DNA from: Uloborus plumipes
Lineage: Eukaryota; Arthropoda; Arachnida; Araneae; Uloboridae
Reading direction: 5' to 3'
Assembly: GCA_038373865.1 (NCBI GenBank)
Contig: JAXGGA010004644.1
Coordinates: 22,078 to 86,077 of the forward strand
DNA: 64,000 nt
A model generated the notes under the pieces. The model did no database searches. It saw only the letters and a list, made by a program, of their open reading frames with translations, and had not been told where the DNA came from. Position 1 is the first letter of the stretch, and each line of letters starts with the position of its first letter. Both the position numbers and the translations under genes were made by a program. Positions 59,509 to 64,000 of the stretch are shown piece by piece.

Positions 59509-61641
59509 GGGGAAGACCGCCTATATTGGACCACTGCTTAAATTGGACCTCGGGCTTAAAATCTAGTACGGAGATCTGTGCTACACTTTAACAGTAAAAA
59601 TATGAAGTTTTAGGAAAAAAATCAATGTGTATGAAGTTTCACCAGTCTTCGAACTGTTTAGCGTGAGTTACGGCTTGATTTGTGTTAAAAACGTGCGAAA
59701 TCTTATTTTGTGGACTTGTTTCTAGAAGGATAACTCAAAAACTTGTGAATTGCGGTAAAATGCTGTTACAGTATTATAATCTGTGTTTAATAAGGATTAC
59801 ATTGATGTATTTATATGCCCGATTGTGATAATTTTTGACAGAGCAATGAGCTGAAGAATAAAAAATGGCGTGTTTTCCTTTATTGGACCGAAAAAATTTT
59901 CCTATATTGGACCGGTGGTCCAATTTAAGAATATGATTTTAAATAAGACTTTTTATTAATCGTAACATAAAATAAGTGACTCGTCTTATTTAATAGCGTA
60001 GTTAAAATTATTTTAAGCATACTTTAACACCTATTCACGATATTCATTTAAACTTTTTTATCAAGCACATTTTTATCAAGTAGAAGCTGCAACTTCTTAA
60101 AATGTATGTTTTTTTTCTCTTCATCCATTAAGCTGCAGTTTCAGGTTGTGAAACATATTTATTAACTTAAATAAAATGTATGCTGGTTTACCGAGAGAAA
60201 AATATGAAATTCTTCGATATTTTCAAAACGATTTTAAAAGGAAACAATTTATATGCTACTAAAATGTTCAATGTAGATGAAGCCGGTCTTTTCATTGTCC
60301 AAAAGCCCCAAAATATATTGACGTATAGAGATAAACACCAGGTTGGAGCAGTAATGAGTGGTGAACGTGGTAGAAATACACTGGTTATTTGCTACATGAG
60401 TGCAACAGAATTGCAAGCTCCCCATGCTTATTTTCAAAAGATTACGTTCCATGTATGAACTTATCGTAAAAGCTTCCCTGGTGAGCAATATGCTTGTTCA
60501 AAAAAAAAAAGGTTGGATCACAAACGATAATTCACACAATTGATACAACATTTCATCAAAACTGTTAATCCAAGCAATGTAAAAAGAATGTCTTTCTATT
60601 AATGGATAGGCACAGCACTTACATAAAGAACATTGATGCAATAAACTTGGCTAACGAGAACGATATAATAATAATTTCTCTTTAAGCACATAGTTGTGTC
60701 TACATATTTTAATCGAGCATGTGATACATGGATGCGACAACATCTAATGAGATCCATTATCTAATATCGCACAGGAGAACTGTTTGTTAACTCTTATGGG
60801 CAAACCGCAATCAAGGCCATGGAAAAAGCTGTGAGTTGATTCTAAACAGGAGTTTAGCCTGTTAATTGACATGTGTTTAATGACATTGATTTGGCTGCAA
60901 CAGAATTAGAGGCAAGTAGTCCAGATAAAACTACTCAAAGTGAACACTGAACAGGTTACATGTTCGGTGTAAGTTGTACACCATGTACAAGAACTAGCTA
61001 CGACTTAAATTAGTACAAGTTCTGCAGAATCGGCGGATAGTTCTCATCAAAACATGATTGTCAACTCTAACTGATTTTGTAAAGCCGGCTCACATATCAC
61101 CTTTGCCTAAAAAATAGATGGAACAAAAATGAAGGCTATCTCAGTAATCATTCTAACGCCGTATAAAAGAGGCATAGAGTCAAAAAAAGTCACACAAGAA
61201 GAAGCAAGAAACTGCACAAAACAAATGTTATTGCAATATTTGTCATAGAAATGAAGTGCAAGACATGATTAAGTGTATGAAATGCCATCTGCGAGTTTAT
61301 CAACACTGCCTAAGTGAGGCCGAAGCAAAAGAAATTCTGTTGCAAATCCTGGAAAAAGCTGTATAGTTCAAATATAAATTATTCTATGATTTCTTCGTAC
61401 GGTCCAATTTAGGAAGCGCATGGTTCAATTTAGGCACATATATTCCTAAATTGGACTTTTGCAACTTTTTATAAGATAATTTTTTTAAAAATAATTTTCA
61501 TATTTTCAGAAAATAAAAGCTTCTAGGGCGGTTCCTGATTAAATTTAGCTTACGATGCCCAATTTTGCATTTCTGTTTTGCTTCACATTGAGCGACACAG
61601 GCCTCCTGTTCTTAGGGGGTCCAATATAGGCCGTCTTCCCC
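59509..61641 (+). mobile_element. pogo/jerky-type transposon, copy B
   Basis: TA at 59507-59508 and 61642-61643. Left end GGGGAAGACCGCCTATATTG, right end reversed GGGGAAGACGGCCTATATTG. ATTGGACC motifs repeat in both subterminal regions, and a perfect palindrome, ATTGGACCGGTGGTCCAAT, lies near 59915. It is 2133 bp against 2168 bp for copy A, with small indels. It inserted into the direct-repeat unit described separately. Confidence 0.88.
60180..61366 (+). pseudogene. pogo/jerky-type DDE transposase remnant, copy B
   Basis: The opening 92 codons are almost the same as copy A (DIF for DNF, GLF for GFF), with FNVDEAG at about 60266. Later, in changed frames: VNPSNVKRMS, MDRHSTYIKNIDAINLANEN (second Asp, 60602 on), FNRACDTWM-like, AYGQTAIKAMAKA-like and DIDLAATELEAS-like stretches. 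It ends with CYCNICHRNEVQDMIKCMKC and YQHCLSEAEAK to a stop at 61364-61366. That last part is a PHD-like Cys/His cluster missing its final Cys pair. The third-Asp segment is deleted further than in copy A. Several stops and frameshifts; inactive. Confidence 0.65.
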
Positions 61642-62340
61642 TATATGAAAAATAGCATTGTGAGGCCGGATCTTTTAATTTCTGATGTGATTTTATAACT
61701 TAATAATATATTTACCTATATATGAACCTTTTCCTTTAAAAGTAGAAAAATTCCTTTAAAAAATAAAACAAAAAAGAAGATAATGGTAGTTATAGATAAA
61801 ATTTAACATGATCTTTTATCTGTAAACAATTTGAATTATAAAAGTTCAGAATCTAAATATTTGGGTGATAGAAGTTTTAGATCTTAACAGTATTGTAAAT
61901 ATACTTACTGTAAAAGTGTTGCAACTCCTTCTTAGGTTCAAAATGTTAAACGTACGTCACAATTTAAAAACAGTTGCTGTATGACGAGGCACGTGATGGT
62001 TGAACATCATGTCTGAAAAGTATTTTTTTCCGTCATTGATATTGATAAGTGGTGATTGTACAACAATCCATGCACAAAAATGAGTACATCTTTTGTGTTT
62101 CGTTAATAGCACTAGCAATGAAATTGTAGTACTTTCCTGCCATTTTAATTTCTTGAAAGAAATCTAACTATTTTCTCGTCAGAAAATACCACCTACTAAC
62201 TTTTATACATTTAGAGCTGTGTGAACCATAACAATCTTTTAATATCCAGATTTATTAGCTTATTATGTAAGTTAAACTATGACAGCTGACGTTGTTTAAC
62301 ACAAATTTAAAAAGGTGATAAGAGAGTTTTTAAAAAAATG

Positions 62341-62451
62341 TGCTAACACTAATATGATCTAATATAAATTCATACTAATTTGAATAGTTTTTTTCCATAA
62401 CTTTTACCTTAAATGAAAAATGAAGTGAATAAAAGAAAAAAAAGAGACTTA
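62341..62451. other. Spacer ending at the MITE target site
   Basis: AT-rich; ends in TTA at 62449-62451. Confidence 0.5.
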
Positions 62452-62753
62452 GGCAAGGATTAAAGTGAAACAGCACTGCGATCGCTTCGAATTGCAATCG
62501 CTACTGGAAGTGAATTACATTATCATCAACTTAAATTGGCATGACGTCACTACGGGTGGAGCCAATAAGAGCTCACAAGCACTCAGCGATCTCCTCTTAT
62601 TCGCCAAGTAGGCTGTGACGTTTTATCTAGCTCGTTTTTCATAGGCAAACGTCACGCTGACGTCACGATGTTTTTATCAAGAAACGTTCTAATGTAATTC
62701 ATTTCCAGTCGCGATTGTAATTTGCGATTGCCTGTTTCACTTGAATCCCTGCC
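62452..62753. mobile_element. 302-bp PIF/Harbinger-like MITE with two TGACGTCA sites
   Basis: The left end GGCAAGGATTAAAGTGAAAC and the right end reversed, GGCAGGGATTCAAGTGAAAC, stay alignable for about 70 bp (to TGAATTACATTA). Flanking TTA at 62449-62451 and 62754-62756 is the 3-bp duplication typical of PIF/Harbinger. Perfect TGACGTCA palindromes (the ATF/CREB consensus) lie at 62542-62549 and 62658-62665, with further GTGACGT and ACGTCAC half-sites. GC content exceeds the flanks. No coding capacity. Confidence 0.85.
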
Positions 62754-62884
62754 TTACTAAAAGTAGGCACTGTATGGCAAGAGGATCAGATTTTCCGGAG
62801 CTTCAGGATAAGTAAAACCTTAAAACAAAAAGTAGTAAAAATAAAAAAAAAAATAGAAAAAAAGAAACATCAAAAAAAAAATAT
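62754..62884. other. A-rich spacer
   Basis: Follows the MITE; mostly AAAA-rich with no recognisable feature. Confidence 0.5.
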
Positions 62885-63734
62885 TGAAAACTAAGTAGAA
62901 TAAATTAAGTAGTTGGAAACAAATAATTTCCATTCCAATTTTTTTCGGGAGGGTAGCGTCTCTTCTTAATTTTATAGTACCGATCTCGATTCCATGGGTT
63001 CGTGAGGTGCATAATGAGAATTAGGGAAAAATAGTATTGTGAGGCCGGAGCTTTTAATTGCTAATGTGAAATTATAACTTAATAATGTATTTACCTACAT
63101 ATGAACCTTTTTCTTTAAAAGTAGAAAAAATCTTTTAAAAAAATAAAACAAAAAAGAAGATAATGGTAGTTATAGATAAAATTTAACATGATCTTTTATC
63201 TGTAAACAATTTGAATTATAAAAGTTCAGAATCTAAATATTTGGGAGATAGAAGTTTTAGCTCTTAACAGTATTGTAAATATGCTTAATGTAAAAGTGTT
63301 GCAACTCCTTCTTAGGTTCAAAATGTTAAACGTACGTCACAATTTAAAAACGGTTGCTGTATGACGAGGCACACGTGATGGTTGAACATCATGTCTGAAA
63401 AGTAAGGATTTTTTTCCGTCATTGATATTGATGAGCGGTGATTGTACAACAATCCATGCACAAAAATGAGTACATCTTTTGTGTTTCGTTAATAGCACTA
63501 GCAATGAAGTTGTAGTACTTTCCTGCCATTTTTATTTCTTGAAAGAAATCTAACAGTTTTCTCGCCGGAAAATACCACTTACTTACTTTTATACATTTAG
63601 AGCTGTGTGAACCATAACAATCTTTTAATATCCAGATCTATTAGCTTATTATGTAAGTTAAACTATGACAGCTGATGTTGTTTAACACAAATTTAAAAAG
63701 GTGATAAGAGAGTTTTTAAAAAAATGTGCTAATA
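62885..63734. repeat. Large direct repeat, unit 2
   Basis: Begins with sequence matching 59270-59410 (AAATTAAGTAGTTGGAAACA, TGGGTTCGTGAGGTGCATAA). It then matches 61655-62335 with few differences, such as an AC insertion in GGCACACGTGATGG and a small insertion before TTTTTTTCCGTC. This indicates a recent tandem duplication of roughly 1.4 kb. Confidence 0.85.
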
Positions 63735-64000
63735 GATAAAAAATTTAACATAATCTTTTATCTGTAAACAATTTGAAATGTAAAAAGTTCAGAATCTTAA
63801 TATTTGGGAGATAGAAGTTTTAGGTCTTAACATTATTGTAAGTATACTTAATGTACAACTCCGTCTTAGGTTAAAAATGTTAACCGTACGGCACAATTGA
63901 ATTACGGTTGCTCTCTGACGAAGCACACGTGATGATTGAACATCACATTCATATTTTCATTTTGATTACTTAAAAAAATACCCAAGTTACAATAAAGTTG
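63735..64000. repeat. Large direct repeat, unit 3 (partial, runs off the window)
   Basis: GATAAAAAATTTAACATAAT, CTTTTATCTGTAAACAATTT and CACACGTGATGATTGAACAT repeat the interior of unit 2 (63175 onward) at an offset of about 561 bp, more diverged than units 1 and 2 are from each other. It lacks the GAGGCCGG start, so it is truncated at its left. Confidence 0.75.

Larger units (their letters stand above)
59265..62340. repeat. Large direct repeat, unit 1 (interrupted by a transposon)
   Basis: Shares TGGGTTCGTGAGGTGCATAA and GTGAGGCCGGATCTTTTA (59437, and again at 61661) with unit 2. After the transposon, 61655-62335 is nearly identical to 63034-63733, including AACGTACGTCACAATTTAAA and CAACAATCCATGCACAAAAA. 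The offset is 1379 bp. No coding content was recognised. Confidence 0.8.

Overview
The window is AT-rich, intron/intergenic-type eukaryotic DNA. It is full of homopolymer runs, has no long open reading frames, no bacterial gene organisation and no operons. I found no intact host gene and no convincing tRNA, rRNA or CRISPR array. What can be read is a graveyard of cut-and-paste DNA transposons and tandem repeats. The transposon types (Tc1, pogo/jerky-type DDE, hAT-like, PIF/Harbinger-like MITEs) and the non-coding repeats with a CAGACAGACCGACC-type simple repeat fit an arthropod, possibly a chelicerate such as a spider. That assignment is inference; nothing here fixes the species.

Layout. 0-6.9 kb: mostly featureless AT-rich DNA with three small repeat elements (a GATGAG-rich one near 0.63-1.02 kb, a pogo-type MITE at 5.34-5.52 kb, an inverted-repeat element at 6.38-6.90 kb). 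7.97-9.83 kb: a TA-flanked MITE (CAGTGAACTCTCACTT ends), then a truncated transposon with a broken coding exon, then the first member of a TTTACAG-rich MITE family. 9.8-21 kb: almost empty except local tandem duplications. 21.1-24.7 kb: a decayed transposase on the minus strand, a second, inverted copy of the 9-kb transposon with both ends recognisable, and another TTTACAG MITE. 24.7-30.5 kb: nearly empty.

30.7-36.8 kb: a 197-bp hAT MITE, a composite repeat with 147-bp tandem units, and a 3.48-kb hAT-like transposon with an 8-bp target duplication and a frameshifted, internally deleted transposase. 40.7-43.0 kb: a second copy of the 8-kb MITE, interrupted by a 1.79-kb hAT element; the 8-kb copy preserves the empty insertion site. 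45.3-49.3 kb: two more, inverted copies of the composite repeat, a 186-bp tandem duplication and a Tc1 transposase fossil.

51.4-61.6 kb: a cluster of TA-flanked elements whose ends and interiors carry repeated short motifs (GGGTCACCTGGGGTAATTCC; GGGGAAGACGCCG; GGGGAAGACCGCC). The last group includes two inverted copies of a pogo/jerky-type transposon with DDE-domain and zinc-finger remnants. Between them lies a 1.3-kb stretch with almost no G and long poly-C runs that looks like an assembly or base-calling artefact. 59.2-64 kb: near-identical direct duplications, one holding the transposon and a PIF/Harbinger-like MITE with two perfect TGACGTCA sites.

The genes do not form a pathway. Every recognisable coding stretch is a broken transposase, and the non-coding elements appear to depend on transposases encoded elsewhere.
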